DNA of 64,000 nucleotides, from the NCBI GenBank assembly GCA_954871525.1, contig OX940869.1:20054001-20118000 (forward strand), in the 5' to 3' direction. Shown here in pieces: positions 37,055-51,403 of this stretch. Each line of letters opens with the position of its first letter. The stretch's first letter is position 1. This DNA is from Parietaria judaica. Taxonomy: Eukaryota; Streptophyta; Magnoliopsida; Rosales; Urticaceae. The translations under genes were made by a program, and so were the position numbers. The notes beneath the pieces are model-generated. The model ran no database searches and had not been told where the DNA came from. It was given only the letters and a program-made list of their open reading frames with translations.

Positions 37055-38513
37055 ATAAAGATGGGATATGGAGTAATATTTATGTTTCGGCATCTATTTT
37101 AATTTTGAACAAACTCTTACGAAAAATGAAGCTATAAGAGACCAATATTCTTTAAGAATCCAAACTTGTTATTTTTTATGGGCTCAATACAAATAATATA
37201 GTGTAAAAAGAAGGTATATGGAATAATAGTTAGGTTTCGGCACCTTTTTTGACTTCTAGCGAACTCTTACGCGAAATTAAGCTATTAGAGCCCATGATTC
37301 CTTAAGACACCAAATTTGTTTGTTTATTGGGCTCAATACAATTAATATAGTCTATAAAGAAGGGATATGGAGAAATATCTATGTTTCAACACATATTTTG
37401 ATTTTGAACGAACTCTTACGCGAAAGAAAGCTATTAGAGCTAAATATTTTTTAAGACTCCAAACTTGTTTGTTTTTTTGGGCTCAATACAAATAATATAG
37501 TGTATAAAGAAGGTATATGGAATAATAGTTAAGTTTCGGCGCCTTTTTTTTTTACTTGTAGCGAACTTTTACATGAAATTAAGCTATTAGAGCCCAAGAT
37601 TGCTTAACATTCACAAACTTGTGTGTTTTTTCGGCTCATTACAATTAATATTGTATATAAAGATGGGATATGGAGTAATATTTATGTTTCGGCATCTATT
37701 TTAATTTTGAACGAACTGTTACGCAAAATGAAGCTATAAGAGACCAATATTCTTTAAGAATCCAAACTTGTTATTTTTTATAGGCTCAATACAAATAATA
37801 TAGTGTAAAAAGAAGGTATATGGAATAATAGTTAGGTTTCGTCACCTTTTTTGACTTCTAGCGAACTCTTACGCGAAATTAAGCTATTAGAGCCCATGAT
37901 TCCTTAAGACACCAAATTTGTTTGTTTATTGGGCTCAATACAATTAATATAGTATATAAAAAAGGGATATGGAGAAATATCTATGTTTCAACACCTATTT
38001 TGATTTTGAACGAACTCTTACGCGAAAGAAAGCTATTAGAGCTAAATATTCTTTAAGACTCCAAACTTGTTTGTTTTTTTGGGCTCAATACAAATAATAT
38101 AGTGTATAAAGAAGGTATATGGAATAATAGTTAAGTTTCGGCGCCTTTTTTTTTACTTGTAGCGAACTTTTACATGAAATTAAGATATTAAAGCCCAAGA
38201 TTGCTTAACACTCACAAACTTGTGTGTTTTTTCTGCTCAATACAATTAATATTGTATATAAAGATGGGATATGGAGTAATATTTATGTTTCGGCATCTAT
38301 TTTAATTTTGAACGAACTGTTACGCAAAATGAAGCTATAAGAGACCAATATTCTTTAAGAATCCAAACTTGTTATTTTTTATGGGCTCAATACAAATAAT
38401 ATAGTGTAAAAAGAAGGTATATGGAATAATAGTTAGGTTTTGGCACCTTTTTTGACTTCTAGCGAACTCTTACGCGAAATTAAGCTATTAGAGCCCATGA
38501 TTCCTTAAGACTC

Positions 38514-38525
38514 CAAACTTGTTTG
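38514..38525. other. Example of conserved 12-bp dyad in array 2 monomers
   Basis: CAAAC-TT-GTTTG forms a perfect 5-bp inverted repeat around two bases. The same site occurs in most array 2 monomers. Other classes have CAAATTTGTTTG or, in the GTGTGTTTTTT class (example 37010-37021), CACAA-AC-TTGTG, which keeps 5-bp arms with changed bases. The class with ACTTGTTATTTT keeps only a weak dyad. A structural role is inference. Confidence 0.7.
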
Positions 38526-38533
38526 TTTTTTGG

Positions 38534-41500
38534 GCTCAATACAATCAATATAGTATAAAAAGAAGGGATATGTAATATCTATGTTTCGGCACCTATTTCA
38601 ATTTTGAACGAACTCTTACGCGAAAGTAAGCAATTAGAGCCCAATATTCTTTAAGACTTCAAACTTGTTTGTTTTTTTGGGCTCAATACAAATAATATAG
38701 TCTATAAAGAAGGTATATGGAATAATATATATGTTTGGGCACCGTTTTTGACTTCTAGTGAACTCGTACGCGAAATTAAGCTATTAGACCCCAAAATTCC
38801 TTAAGTCAACAAATTTGTTTGTTTATTGGGCTCAATACAATTAATATAGTATATAAAGAATGGATATGGAGAAATATATATGTTTCAACACCTATTTTGA
38901 TTATGAACGAACACTTACGCGAAAGTAAGCTATTAGAGCTAAATATTCTTTAAGACACCGAACTTGTTTGTTTTTTTGAGCTCAATACAAATAATATAGT
39001 GTATAAAGAAGGTATATGGAATAATAGTTAAGTTTCGGCGCCTTTTTTTGGCTTGTATAGAACTTTTACATGAAATTAAGCTATTAGAGCCCAAGATTCC
39101 TTAAGCCTCCAAACTTGTTTGTTTAATGGGCTCAATACAATTATTATATTATATAAAGAAGGGATATGGAGTAATTTTTATGTTTCGGCATCTATTTTAA
39201 TTTTGAACGAACTCTTATGCAAAATGAAGCTATAAGAGACCAATATTCTTTAAGAATCCAAACTTGTTTGTTTTTCTGGGCTCAATACAATTAATATAGT
39301 GTAAAAAGAAGGTATATGGAATAATAGTTAGGTTTCGGCATCTTTTTTTACTTCTAGCGAACTGTTACGCGAAATTAAGCTATTAGAGCCCATGATTCCT
39401 TAAGACACCAAATTTGTTTGTTTATTGGGCTAAATACAATTAATATAGTATATAAAGAAGGGATATGGAGAAATATCTATGTTTCAACACCTATTTTGAT
39501 TTTGAACGAACTCTTACGCGAAAGTAAGCTATTAGAGCTAAATATTCTTTAAGACTCCAAACTTGTTTGTTTTTTTGGGCTCAAAACAAATAATATAGTG
39601 TATAAAGAAGGTATATGGAATAATAGTTAAGTTTCGGCTCCTTTTTTTGACTTGTAGCGAACATTTACATGAAATTAAGCTATTAGAACCCAAGATTGGT
39701 TAACATTCACAAACTTGTGTGTTTTTTCGGCTCAATACAATTAATATTGTATATAAAGATGGGATATGGAGTAATATTTATGTTTCGGCATCTATTTTAA
39801 TTTTGAACAAACTCTTACGAAAAATGAAGCTATAAGAGACCAATATTCTTTAAGAATCCAAACTTGTTATTTTTTATGGGCTCAATACAAATAATATAGT
39901 GTAAAAAGAAGGTATATGGAATAATAGTTAGGTTTCGGCACCTTTTTTGACTTCTAGCGAACTCTTACGCGAAATTAAGCTATTAGAGCCCATGATTCCT
40001 TAAGACACCAAATTTGTTTGTTTATTGGGCTCAATACAATTAATATAGTCTATAAAGAAGGGATATGGAGAAATATCTATGTTTCAACACATATTTTGAT
40101 TTTGAACGAACTCTTACGCGAAAGAAAACTATTAGAGCTAAATATTTTTTAAGACTCCACTTTGTTTTTTTGGGCTCAATACAAATAATATAGTGTATAA
40201 AGAAGGTATATGGAATAATAGTTAAGTTTCGGCGCCTTTTTTTTTTACTTGTAGCGAACTTTTACATGAAATTAAGCTATTAGAGCCCAAGATTGCTTAA
40301 CATTCACAAACTTGTGTGTTTTTTCGGCTCAATACAATTAATATTGTATATAAAGATGGGATATGGAGTAATATTTATGTTTCGGCATCTATTTTAATTT
40401 TGAACGAACTGTTACGCAAAATGAAGCTATAAGAGACCAATATTCTTTAAGAATCCAAACTTGTTATTTTTTATAGGCTCAATACAAATAATATAGTGTA
40501 AAAAGAAGGTATATGGAATAATAGTTAGGTTTCGTCACCTTTTTTGACTTCTAGCGAACTCTTACGCGAAATTAAGCTATTAGAGCCCATGATTCCTTAA
40601 GACACCAAATTTGTTTGTTTATTGGGCTCAATACAATTAATATAGTATATAAAGAAGGGATATGGAGAAATATCTATGTTTCAACACCTATTTTGATTTT
40701 GAACGAACTCTTACGCGAAAGTAAGCTATTAGAGCTAAATATTCTTTAAGACTCCAAACTTGTTTGTTTTTTTGGGCTCAAAACAAATAATATAGTGTAT
40801 AAAGAAGGTATATGGAATAATAGTTAAGTTTCGGCTCCTTTTTTTGACTTGTAGCGAACATTTACATGAAATTAAGCTATTAGAACCCAAGATTGGTTAA
40901 CATTCACAAACTTGTGTGTTTTTTCGGCTCAATACAATTAATATTGTATATAAAGATGGGATATGGAGTAATATTTATGTTTCGGCATCTATTTTAATTT
41001 TGAACAAACTCTTACGAAAAATGAAGCTATAAGAGACCAATATTCTTTAAGAATCCAAACTTGTTATTTTTTATGGGCTCAATACAAATAATATAGTGTA
41101 AAAAGAAGGTATATGGAATAATAGTTAGGTTTCGGCACCTTTTTTGACTTCTAGCGAACTCTTACGCGAAATTAAGCTATTAGAGCCCATGATTCCTTAA
41201 GACACCAAATTTGTTTGTTTATTGGGCTCAATACAATTAATATAGTCTATAAAGAAGGGATATGGAGAAATATCTATGTTTCAACACATATTTTGATTTT
41301 GAACGAACTCTTACGCGAAAGAAAACTATTAGAGCTAAATATTTTTTAAGACTCCACTTTGTTTTTTTGGGCTCAATACAAATAATATAGTGTATAAAGA
41401 AGGTATATGGAATAATAGTTAAGTTTCGGCGCCTTTTTTTTTTACTTGTAGCGAACTTTTACATGAAATTAAGCTATTAGAGCCCAAGATTGCTTAACAT

Positions 41501-42423
41501 TCACAAACTTGTGTGTTTTTTCGGCTCAATACAATTAATATTGTATATAAAGATGGGATATGGAGTAATATTTATGTTTCGGCATCTATTTTAATTTTGA
41601 ACGAACTGTTACGCAAAATGAAGCTATAAGAGACCAATATTCTTTAAGAATCCAAACTTGTTATTTTTTATAGGCTCAATACAAATAATATAGTGTAAAA
41701 AGAAGGTATATGGAATAATAGTTAGGTTTCGTCACCTTTTTTGACTTCTAGCGAACTCTTACGCGAAATTAAGCTATTAGAGCCCATGATTCCTTAAGAC
41801 ACCAAATTTGTTTGTTTATTGGGCTCAATACAATTAATATAGTATATAAAGAAGGGATATGGAGAAATATCTATGTTTCAACACCTATTTTGATTTTGAA
41901 CGAACTCTTACGCGAAAGAAAGCTATTAGAGCTAAATATTCTTTAAGACTCCAAACTTGTTTGTTTTTTTGGGCTCAATACAAATAATATAGTGTATAAA
42001 GAAGGTATATGGAATAATAGTTAAGTTTCGGCGCCTTTTTTTTTACTTGTAGCGAACTTTTACATGAAATTAAGATATTAAAGCCCAAGATTGCTTAACA
42101 CTCACAAACTTGTGTGTTTTTTCTGCTCAATACAATTAATATTGTATATAAAGATGGGATATGGAGTAATATTTATGTTTCGGCATCTATTTTAATTTTG
42201 AACGAACTGTTACGCAAAATGAAGCTATAAGAGACCAATATTCTTTAAGAATCCAAACTTGTTATTTTTTATGGGCTCAATACAAATAATATAGTGTAAA
42301 AAGAAGGTATATGGAATAATAGTTAGGTTTTGGCACCTTTTTTGACTTCTAGCGAACTCTTACGCGAAATTAAGCTATTAGAGCCCAAGATTCCTTAAGA
42401 CTCCAAACTTGTTTGTTTTTTGG
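38534..42423. repeat. 26-mer HOR unit (3890 bp)
   Basis: Bounded by the unique ATATGTAATATC monomer at each end (TGTAAT at 38571 and 42461). It has the same monomer order as the following 18-mer, with an extra 8-mer. The size difference is 3890 - 2693 = 1197 bp, the length of that internal duplication. Confidence 0.88.
39470..41863. repeat. Internal 8-mer tandem duplication (1197 bp x 2)
   Basis: Two tetramers are duplicated together; copies are roughly 39470-40666 and 40667-41863. The private variant GGGCTCAAAACAAAT occurs at about 39575 and 40772, exactly 1197 bp apart. The short deletion CTCCACTTTGTTTTTT occurs at about 40155 and 41352. Copies look nearly identical, so the duplication is recent. 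End points are approximate because the flanking monomers are similar. Confidence 0.85.
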
Positions 42424-45116
42424 GCTCAATACAATCAATATAGTATAAAAAGAAGGGATATGTAATATCTATGTTTCGGCACCTATTTCAATTTTGAACG
42501 AACTCTTACGCGAAAGTAAGCAATTAGAGCCCAATATTCTTTAAGACTTCAAACTTGTTTGTTTTTTTGGGCTCAATACAAATAATATAGTCTATAAAGA
42601 AGGTATATGGAATAATATATATGTTTGGGCACCGTTTTTGACTTCTAGTGAACTCGTACGCGAAATTAAGCTATTAGACCCCAAAATTCCTTAAGTCAAC
42701 AAATTTGTTTGTTTATTGGGCTCAATACAATTAATATAGTATATAAAGAATGGATATGGAGAAATATCTATGTTTCAACACCTATTTTGATTATGAACGA
42801 ACACTTACGCGAAAGTAAGCTATTAGAGCTAAATATTCTTTAAGACACCGAACTTGTTTGTTTTTTTTAGCTCAATACAAATAATATAGTGTATAAAGAA
42901 GGTATATGGAATAATAGTTAAGTTTCGGCGCCTTTTTTTGGCTTGTATAGAACTTTTACATGAAATTAAGCTATTAGAGCCCAAGATTCCTTAAGCCTCC
43001 AAACTTGTTTGTTTAATGGGCTCAATACAATTATTATATTATATAAAGAAGGGATATGGAGTAATTTTTATGTTTCGGCATCTATTTTAATTTTGAACGA
43101 ACTCTTATGCAAAATGAAGCTATAAGAGACCAATATTCTTTAAGAATCCAAACTTGTTTGTTTTTCTGGGCTCAATACAATTAATATAGTGTAAAAAGAA
43201 GGTATATGGAATAATAGTTAGGTTTCGGCATCTTTTTTTACTTCTAGCGAACTGTTACGCGAAATTAAGCTATTAGAGCCCATGATTCCTTAAGACACCA
43301 AATTTGTTTGTTTATTGGGCTAAATACAATTAATATAGTATATAAAGAAGGGATATGGAGAAATATCTATGTTTCAACACCTATTTTGATTTTGAACGAA
43401 CTCTTACGCGAAAGTAAGCTATTAGAGCTAAATATTCTTTAAGACTCCAAACTTGTTTGTTTTTTTGGGCTCAATACAAATAATATAGTGTATAAAGAAG
43501 GTATATGGAATAATAGTTAAGTTTCGGCTCCTTTTTTTGACTTGTAGCGAACATTTACATGAAATTAAGCTATTAGAACCCAAGATTGGTTAACATTCAC
43601 AAACTTGTGTGTTTTTTCAGCTCAATACAATTAATATTGTATATAAAGATGGGATATGGAGTAATATTTATGTTTCGGCATCTATTTTAATTTTGAACAA
43701 ACTCTTACGAAAAATGAAGCTATAAGAGACCAATATTCTTTAAGAATCCAAACTTGTTATTTTTTATGGGCTCAATACAAATAATATAGTGTAAAAAGAA
43801 GGTATATGGAATAATAGTTAGGTTTCGGCACCTTTTTTGACTTCTAGCGAACTCTTACGCGAAATTAAGCTATTAGAGCCCATGATTCCTTAAGACACCA
43901 AATTTGTTTGTTTATTGGGCTCAATACAATTAATATAGTCTATAAAGAAGGGATATGGAGAAATATCTATGTTTCAACACATATTTTGATTTTGAACGAA
44001 CTCTTACGCGAAAGAAAACTATTAGAGCTAAATATTTTTTAAGACTCCACTTTGTTTTTTTGGGCTCAATACAAATAATATAGTGTATAAAGAAGGTATA
44101 TGGAATAATAGTTAAGTTTCGGCGCCTTTTTTTTTTACTTGTAGCGAACTTTTACATGAAATTAAGCTATTAGAGCCCAAGATTGCTTAACATTCACAAA
44201 CTTGTGTGTTTTTTCGGCTCAATACAATTAATATTGTATATAAAGATGGGATATGGAGTAATATTTATGTTTCGGCATCTATTTTAATTTTGAACGAACT
44301 GTTACGCAAAATGAAGCTATAAGAGACCAATATTCTTTAAGAATCCAAACTTGTTATTTTTTATAGGCTCAATACAAATAATATAGTGTAAAAAGAAGGT
44401 ATATGGAATAATAGTTAGGTTTCGTCACCTTTTTTGACTTCTAGCGAACTCTTACGCGAAATTAAGCTATTAGAGCCCATGATTCCTTAAGACACCAAAT
44501 TTGTTTGTTTATTGGGCTCAATACAATTAATATAGTATATAAAGAAGGGATATGGAGAAATATCTATGTTTCAACACCTATTTTGATTTTGAACGAACTC
44601 TTACGCGAAAGAAAGCTATTAGAGCTAAATATTCTTTAAGACTCCAAACTTGTTTGTTTTTTTGGGCTCAATACAAATAGTATAGTGTATAAAGAAGGTA
44701 TATGGAATAATAGTTAAGTTTCGGCGCCTTTTTTTTTACTTGTAGCGAACTTTTACATGAAATTAAGATATTAAAGCCCAAGATTGCTTAACACTCACAA
44801 ACTTGTGTGTTTTTTCTGCTCAATACAATTAATATTGTATATAAAGATGGGATATGGAGTAATATTTATGTTTCGGCATCTATTTTAATTTTGAACGAAC
44901 TGTTACGCAAAATGAAGCTATAAGAGACCAATATTCTTTAAGAATCCAAACTTGTTATTTTTTATGGGCTCAATACAAATAATATAGTGTAAAAAGAAGG
45001 TATATGGAATAATAGTTAGGTTTTGGCACCTTTTTTGACTTCTAGCGAACTCTTACGCGAAATTAAGCTATTAGAGCCCATGATTCCTTAAGACTCCAAA
45101 CTTGTTTGTTTTTTGG
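42424..45116. repeat. 18-mer HOR unit (2693 bp)
   Basis: Order: a TGTAATATC monomer, a GTTTGGGCACC monomer, then four tetramers of GAGAAATATC / GTTAAG / GTAATATT (or GTAATTTTT) / GTTAGG type. Tetramers are told apart by GGCATC, GGCACC, CGTCACC and TTTGGCACC in the fourth monomer. It repeats the 26-mer unit minus the extra 8-mer, with few base changes (e.g. GTTTTTTTTAGCTC near 42860). Confidence 0.88.
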
Positions 45117-47814
45117 GCTCAATACAATCAATATAGTATAAAAAGAAGGGATATGTAATATCTATGTTTCGGCACCTATTTCAATTTTGAACGAACTCTT
45201 ACGCGAAAGTAAGCAATTAGAGCCCAATATTCTTTAAGACTTCAAACTTGTTTGTTTTTTTGGGCTCAATACAAATAATATAGTCTATAAAGAAGGTATA
45301 TGGAATAATATATATGTTTGGGCACCGTTTTTGACTTCTAGTGAACTCGTACGCGAAATTAAGCTATTAGACCCCAAAATTCCTTAAGTCAACAAATTTG
45401 TTTGTTTATTGGGCTCAATACAATTAATATAGTATATAAAGAATGGATATGGAGAAATATCTATGTTTCAACACCTATTTTGATTATGAACGAACACTTA
45501 CGCGAAAGTAAGCTATTAGAGCTAAATATTCTTTAAGACACCGAACTTGTTTGTTTTTTTTAGCTCAATACAAATAATATAGTGTATAAAGAAGGTATAT
45601 GGAATAATAGTTAAGTTTCGGCGCCTTTTTTTGGCTTGTATAGAACTTTTACATGAAATTAAGCTATTAGAGCCCAAGATTCCTTAAGCCTCCAAACTTG
45701 TTTGTTTAATGGGCTCAATACAATTATTATATTATATAAAGAAGGGATATGGAGTAATTTTTATGTTTCGGCATCTATTTTAATTTTGAACGAACTCTTA
45801 TGCAAAATGAAGCTATAAGAGACCAATATTCTTTAAGAATCCAAACTTGTTTGTTTTTCTGGGCTCAATACAATTAATATAGTGTAAAAAGAAGGTATAT
45901 GGAATAATAGTTAGGTTTCGGCATCTTTTTTTACTTCTAGCGAACTGTTACGCGAAATTAAGCTATTAGAGCCCATGATTCCTTAAGACACCAAATTTGT
46001 TTGTTTATTGGGCTAAATACAATTAATATAGTATATAAAGAAGGGATATGGAGAAATATCTATGTTTCAACACCTATTTTGATTTTGAACGAACTCTTAC
46101 GCGAAAGTAAGCTATTAGAGCTAAATATTCTTTAAGACTCCAAACTTGTTTGTTTTTTTGGGCTCAATACAAATAATATAGTGTATAAAGAAGGTATATG
46201 GAATAATAGTTAAGTTTCGGCGCCTTTTTTTGACTTGTAGCGAACTTTTACATGAAATTAAGCTATTAGAGCCCAAGATTGGTTAACATTCACAAACTTG
46301 TGTGTTTTTTCGGCTCAATACAATTAATATTGTATATAAAGATGGGATATGGAGTAATATTTATGTTTCGGCATCTATTTTAATTTTGAACAAACTCTTA
46401 CGAAAAATGAAGCTATAAGAGACCAATATTCTTTAAGAATCCAAACTTGTTATTTTTTATGGGCTCAATACAAATAATATAGTGTAAAAAGAAGGTATAT
46501 GGAATAATAGTTAGGTTTCGGCACCTTTTTTGACTTCTAGCGAACTCTTACGCGAAATTAAGCTATTAGAGCCCATGATTCCTTAAGACACCAAATTTTT
46601 TTTCATTTATTGGGCTCAATACAATTAATATAGTCTATAAAGAAAGGATATGGAGAAATATCTATGTTTCAACACATATTTTAATTTTGAACGAACTCTT
46701 ACGCGAAAGAAAGCTATTACAGCTAAATATTTTTTAAGACTCCAAACTTGTTTGTTTTTTTGGGCTCAATACAAATAATATAGTGTATAAAGAAGGTATA
46801 TGGAATAATAGTTAAGTTTCGGCGCCTTTTTTTTTACTTGTAGCGAACTTTTACATGAAATTAAGCTATTAGAGCCCAAGATTGCTTAACATTCACAAAC
46901 TTGTGTGTTTTTTCGGCTCAATACAATTAATATTGTATATAAAGATGGGATATGGAGTAATATTTATGTTTCGGCATCTATTTTAATTTTGAACGAACTG
47001 TTACGCAAAATGAAGCTATAAGAGACCAATATTCTTTAAGAATCCAAACTTGTTATTTTTTATAGGCTCAATACAAATAATATAGTGTAAAAAGAAGGTA
47101 TATGGAATAATAGTTAGGTTTCGTCACCTTTTTTGACTTCTAGCGAACTCTTACGCGAAATTAAGCTATTAGAGCCCATGATTCCTTAAGACACCAAATT
47201 TGTTTGTTTATTGGGCTCAATACAATTAATATAGTATATAAAGAAGGGATATGGAGAAATATCTATGTTTCAACGCCTATTTTGATTTTGAACGAACTCT
47301 TACGCGAAAGTAAGCTATTAGAGCTAAATATTCTTTAAGACTCCAAACTTGTTTGTTTTTTTGGGCTCAATACAAATAATATAGTGTATAAAGAAGGTAT
47401 ATGGAATAATAGTTAAGTCTCGGCGCCTCTTTTTTACTTGTAGCGAACTTTTACATGAAATTAAGCTATTAGAGCCCAAGATTGCTTAACATTCACAAAC
47501 TTGTGTGTTTTTTCGGCTCAATACAATTAATATTGTATATAAAGATGGGATATGGAGTAATATTTATGTTTCGGCATCTATTTTAATTTTGAACGAACTC
47601 TTACGCAAAATGAAGCTATAAGAGACCAATATTCTTTAAGAATCCAAACTTGTTATTTTTTATGGGCTCAATACAAATAATATAGTGTAAAAAGAAGGTA
47701 TATGGAATAATAGTTAGGTTTCGGCACTTTTTTTAACTTCTAGTGAAATCTTACGCGAAATTAAGCTTTTAGAGCCCATGATTCCTTAAGACTCCAAACT
47801 TGTTTGTTTTTTGG
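45117..47814. repeat. Transitional 18-mer HOR unit (2698 bp)
   Basis: It begins like the preceding 18-mer, but its last tetramer (from about 47220) has CAACGCC, GTTAAGTCTCGG, GCCTCTTTTTTAC and TAGTGAAATC, which are the marks of the 12-mer third tetramer. It is therefore a recombinant joining the 18-mer and 12-mer families. A private insertion, AAATTTTTTTTCATTT, lies near 46595. Confidence 0.83.
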
Positions 47815-49608
47815 GCTCAATACAATCAATATAGTATAAAAAGAAGGGATATGTAATATCTATGTTTCGGCACCTATTTCAATTTTGAACGAACTCTTAC
47901 GCGAAAGTAAGCAATTAGAGCCCAATATTCTTTAAGACTTCTAACTTGTGTTGTTTTTTTGGGCTCAATACAAATAAAATAGTGTATTACGAAGGTATAT
48001 GGAATTATAGTGAAATTTCGGCAACTTTTTTAACTTCTAGCCAACTCGTACGCGAAATTAAGCTATTAGATCCCAAGACTCCTTAAGCCTCCAAACTTGT
48101 TTGTTTAATGGGCTCAATACAATTAATATATTATATAAAGAAGGGATATGGAGATATATCTATGTGTCGGCACCTATTTTGATTTTGAACGAACTCCTAC
48201 GCGAAATGAAGCTATAAGAGCCCAATATTCTTTAAGACACCAAACTTGTTTGTTCTTTTGGGCTCAATACAAATAATATAGTCTATAAAGAAGGTATATG
48301 GAATAATATATATGTTTGGGCACCGTTTTTGACTTCCAGTGAACTCGTACGCGAAATTAAGCTATTAGACCCCAAGATTCCTTAAGTCAACAAATTTGTT
48401 TGTTTATTGGGCTCAATACAATTAATATAGTATATAAAGAATGGATATGGAGAAATATCTATGTTTCAACACCTATTTTGATTTTAAACGAACACTTACG
48501 CGAAAGTAAGCTATTAGAGCTAAATATTCTTTAAGACACCAAACTTGTTTGTTTTTTTTAGCTCAATACAAATAATATAGTGTATAAAGAAGGTATATGG
48601 AATAATAGTTAAGTTTCGGCGCCTTTTTTTTACTTGTAGCGAACTTTTACATGAAATTAAGCTATTAGAGCCCAAGATTCCTTAAGCCTCCAAACATGTT
48701 TGTTTAATGGGCTCAATACAATTAATGTATTATATAAAGAAGGGATATGGAGTAATTTTTATGTTTCGGCATCTATTTTAATTTTGAACGAACTCTTATG
48801 CAAAATAAAGCTATAAGAGACCAATATTCTTTAAGAATCCAATTTTGTTTGTTTTTCTGGGCTCAATACAATTAATATAGTGTAAAAAGAAGGTTTATGG
48901 AATAATAGTTAGGTTTCGGCATCTTTTTTGACTTCTAGCGAACTCTTACGCGAAACTAAGCTATTAGAGCCCATGATTCCTTAAGACACCAAATTTGTTT
49001 GTTTATTGGGCTCAATACAACTAATATAGTATATAAAGAAGGGATATGGAGAAATATCTATGTTTCAACGCCTATTTTGATTTTGAACGAACTCTTACGC
49101 GAAAGTAAGCTATTAGAGCTAAATATTCTTTAAGACTCCAAACTTGTTTGTTTTTTTGGGCTCAATACAAATAATATAGTGTATAAAGAAGGTATATGGA
49201 ATAATAGTTAAGTCTCGGCGCCTCTTTTTTACTTGTAGCGAACTTTTACATGAAATTAAGCTATTAGAGCCCAAGATTGCTTAACATTCACAAACTTGTG
49301 TGTTTTTTCGGCTCAATACAATTAATATTGTATATAAAGATGGGATATGGAGTAATATTTATGTTTCGGCATCTATTTTATTTTGAACGAACTCTTACGC
49401 AAAATGAAGCTATAAGAGACCAATATTCTTTAAGAATCCAAACTTGTTATTTTTTATGGGCTCAATACAAATAATATAGTGTAAAAAGAAGGTATATGGA
49501 ATAATAGTTAGGTTTCGGCACTTTTTTTGACTTCTAGTGAAATCTTACGCGAAATTAAGCTTTTAGAGCCCATGATTCCTTAAGACTCCAAACTTGTTTG
49601 TTTTTTGG
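47815..49608. repeat. 12-mer HOR, copy 1 (1794 bp)
   Basis: Order: TGTAATATC, ATAGTGAAATTTC, GATATATC, GTTTGGGCACC, then two tetramers (GGCATC type and GGCAC type). The unit has lost two of the four tetramers of the 18-mer but contains the TAGTGAAATTT and GATATATC monomers missing there. A 1-base deletion (CTATTTTATTTTGAACG, near 49375) is private. Confidence 0.88.
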
Positions 49609-51403
49609 GCTCAATACAATCAATATAGTATAAAAAGAAGGGATATGTAATATCTATGTTTCGGCACCTATTTCAATTTCGAACGAACTCTTACGCGAAA
49701 GTAAGCAATTAGAGCCCAATATTCTTTAAGACTTCAAACTTGTGTTGTTTTTTTGGGCTCAATACAAATAAAATAGTGTATTACGAAGGTATATGGAATT
49801 ATAGTGAAATTTCGGCACCTTTTTTAACTTCTAGCCAACTCGTACGCGAAATTAAGCTATTAGATCCCAAGACTCCTTAAGCCTCCAAACTTGTTTGTTT
49901 AATGGACTCAATACAATTAATATATTATATAAAGAAGGGATATGGAGATATATCTATGTGTCGGCACCTATTTTGATTTTGAACGAACTCCTACGCGAAA
50001 TGAAGCTATAAGAGCCCAATATTCTTTAAGACACCAAACTTGTTTGTTCTTTTGGGCTCAATACAAATAATATAGTCTATAAAGAAGGTATATGGAATAA
50101 TATATATGTTTGGGCACCGTTTTTGACTTCCAGTGAACTCGTACGCGAAATTAAGCTATTAGACCCCAAGATTCCTTAAGTCAACAAATTTGTTTGTTTA
50201 TTGGGCTCAATACAATTAATATAGTATATAAAGAATGGATATGGAGAAATATCTATGTTTCAACACCTATTTTGATTTTGAACGAACACTTACGCGAAAG
50301 TAAGCTATTAGAGCTAAATATTCTTTAAGACACCAAACTTGTTTGTTTTTTTGAGCTCAATACAAATAATATAGTGTATAAAGAAGGTATATGGAATAAT
50401 AGTTAAGTTTCGGCGCCTTTTATTTACTTGTAGCGAACTTTTACATGAAATTAAGCTATTAGAGCCCAAGATTCCTTAAGCCTCCAAACATGTTTGTTTA
50501 ATGGGCTCAATACAATTAATGTATTATATAAAGAAGGGATATGGAGTAATTTTTATGTTTCGGCATCTATTTTAATTTTGAACGAACTCTTATGCAAAAT
50601 AAAGCTATAAGAGACCAATATTCTTTAAGAATCCAAACTTGTTTGTTTTTCTGGGCTCAATACAATTAATATAGTGTAAAAAGAAGGTTTATGGAATAAT
50701 AGTTAGGTTTCGGCATCTTTTTTGACTTCTAGCGAACTCTTACGCGAAACTAAGCTATTAGAGCCCATGATTCCTTAAGACACCAAATTTGTTTGTTTAT
50801 TGGGCTCAATACAACTAATATAGTATATAAAGAATGGATATGGAGAAATATCTATGTTTCAACGCCTATTTTGATTTTGAACGAACTCTTACGCGAAAGT
50901 AAGCTATTAGAGCTAAATATTCTTTAAGACTCCAAACTTGTTTGTTTTTTTGGGCTCAATACAAATAATATAGTGTATAAAGAAGGTATATGGAATAATA
51001 GTTAAGTCTCGGCGCCTCTTTTTTACTTGTAGCGAACTTTTACATGAAATTAAGCTATTAGAGCCCAAGATTGCTTAACATTCACAAACTTGTGTGTTTT
51101 TTCGGCTCAATACAATTAATATTGTATATAAAGATGGGATTTGGAGTAATATTTATGTTTCGGCATCTATTTTAATTTTGAACGAACTCTTACGCAAAAT
51201 GAAGCTATAAGAGACCAATATTCTTTAAGAATCCAAACTTGTTATTTTTTATGGGCTCAATACAAATAATATAGTGTAAAAAGAAGGTATATGGAATAAT
51301 AGTTAGGTTTCGGCACTTTTTTTGACTTCTAGTGAAATCTTACGCGAAATTAAGCTTTTAGAGCCCATGATTCCTTAAGACTCCAAACTTGTTTGTTTTT
51401 TGG
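49609..51403. repeat. 12-mer HOR, copy 2 (1795 bp)
   Basis: Same twelve-monomer order as the preceding unit. It carries private changes such as AATTTCGAACG near 49676, AATGGACTC near 49902 and CCTTTTATTTAC near 50417. TGTAAT anchors at 49646 and 51441. Confidence 0.88.

Larger units (their letters stand above)
35719..38533. repeat. Array 2 edge unit, ~19 monomers
   Basis: It starts abruptly inside a monomer at GGAATAATAG. The first two monomers (ATAGTGAAATTTCGG and GATATATCTATG types) otherwise occur only in the 12-mer, 8-mer and variant 10-mer units, from about 48000. They are followed by a GTTTGGGCACC type and then four tetramers like those of the 18-mer. With the missing TGTAATATC monomer this would make a 20-mer. 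CATCTTTTTTTAC at 36641 and 39339 is 2698 bp apart, matching the 18-mer period. A CAGT duplication (CAGTCAGTG, 36055-36063) is private to this unit. Confidence 0.8.

Noticed and set aside
49277..49474. 65-codon plus-strand ORF
   Set aside because: It spans parts of two monomers and is open only because of a private 1-base deletion near 49375. The other 12-mer copies lack it.
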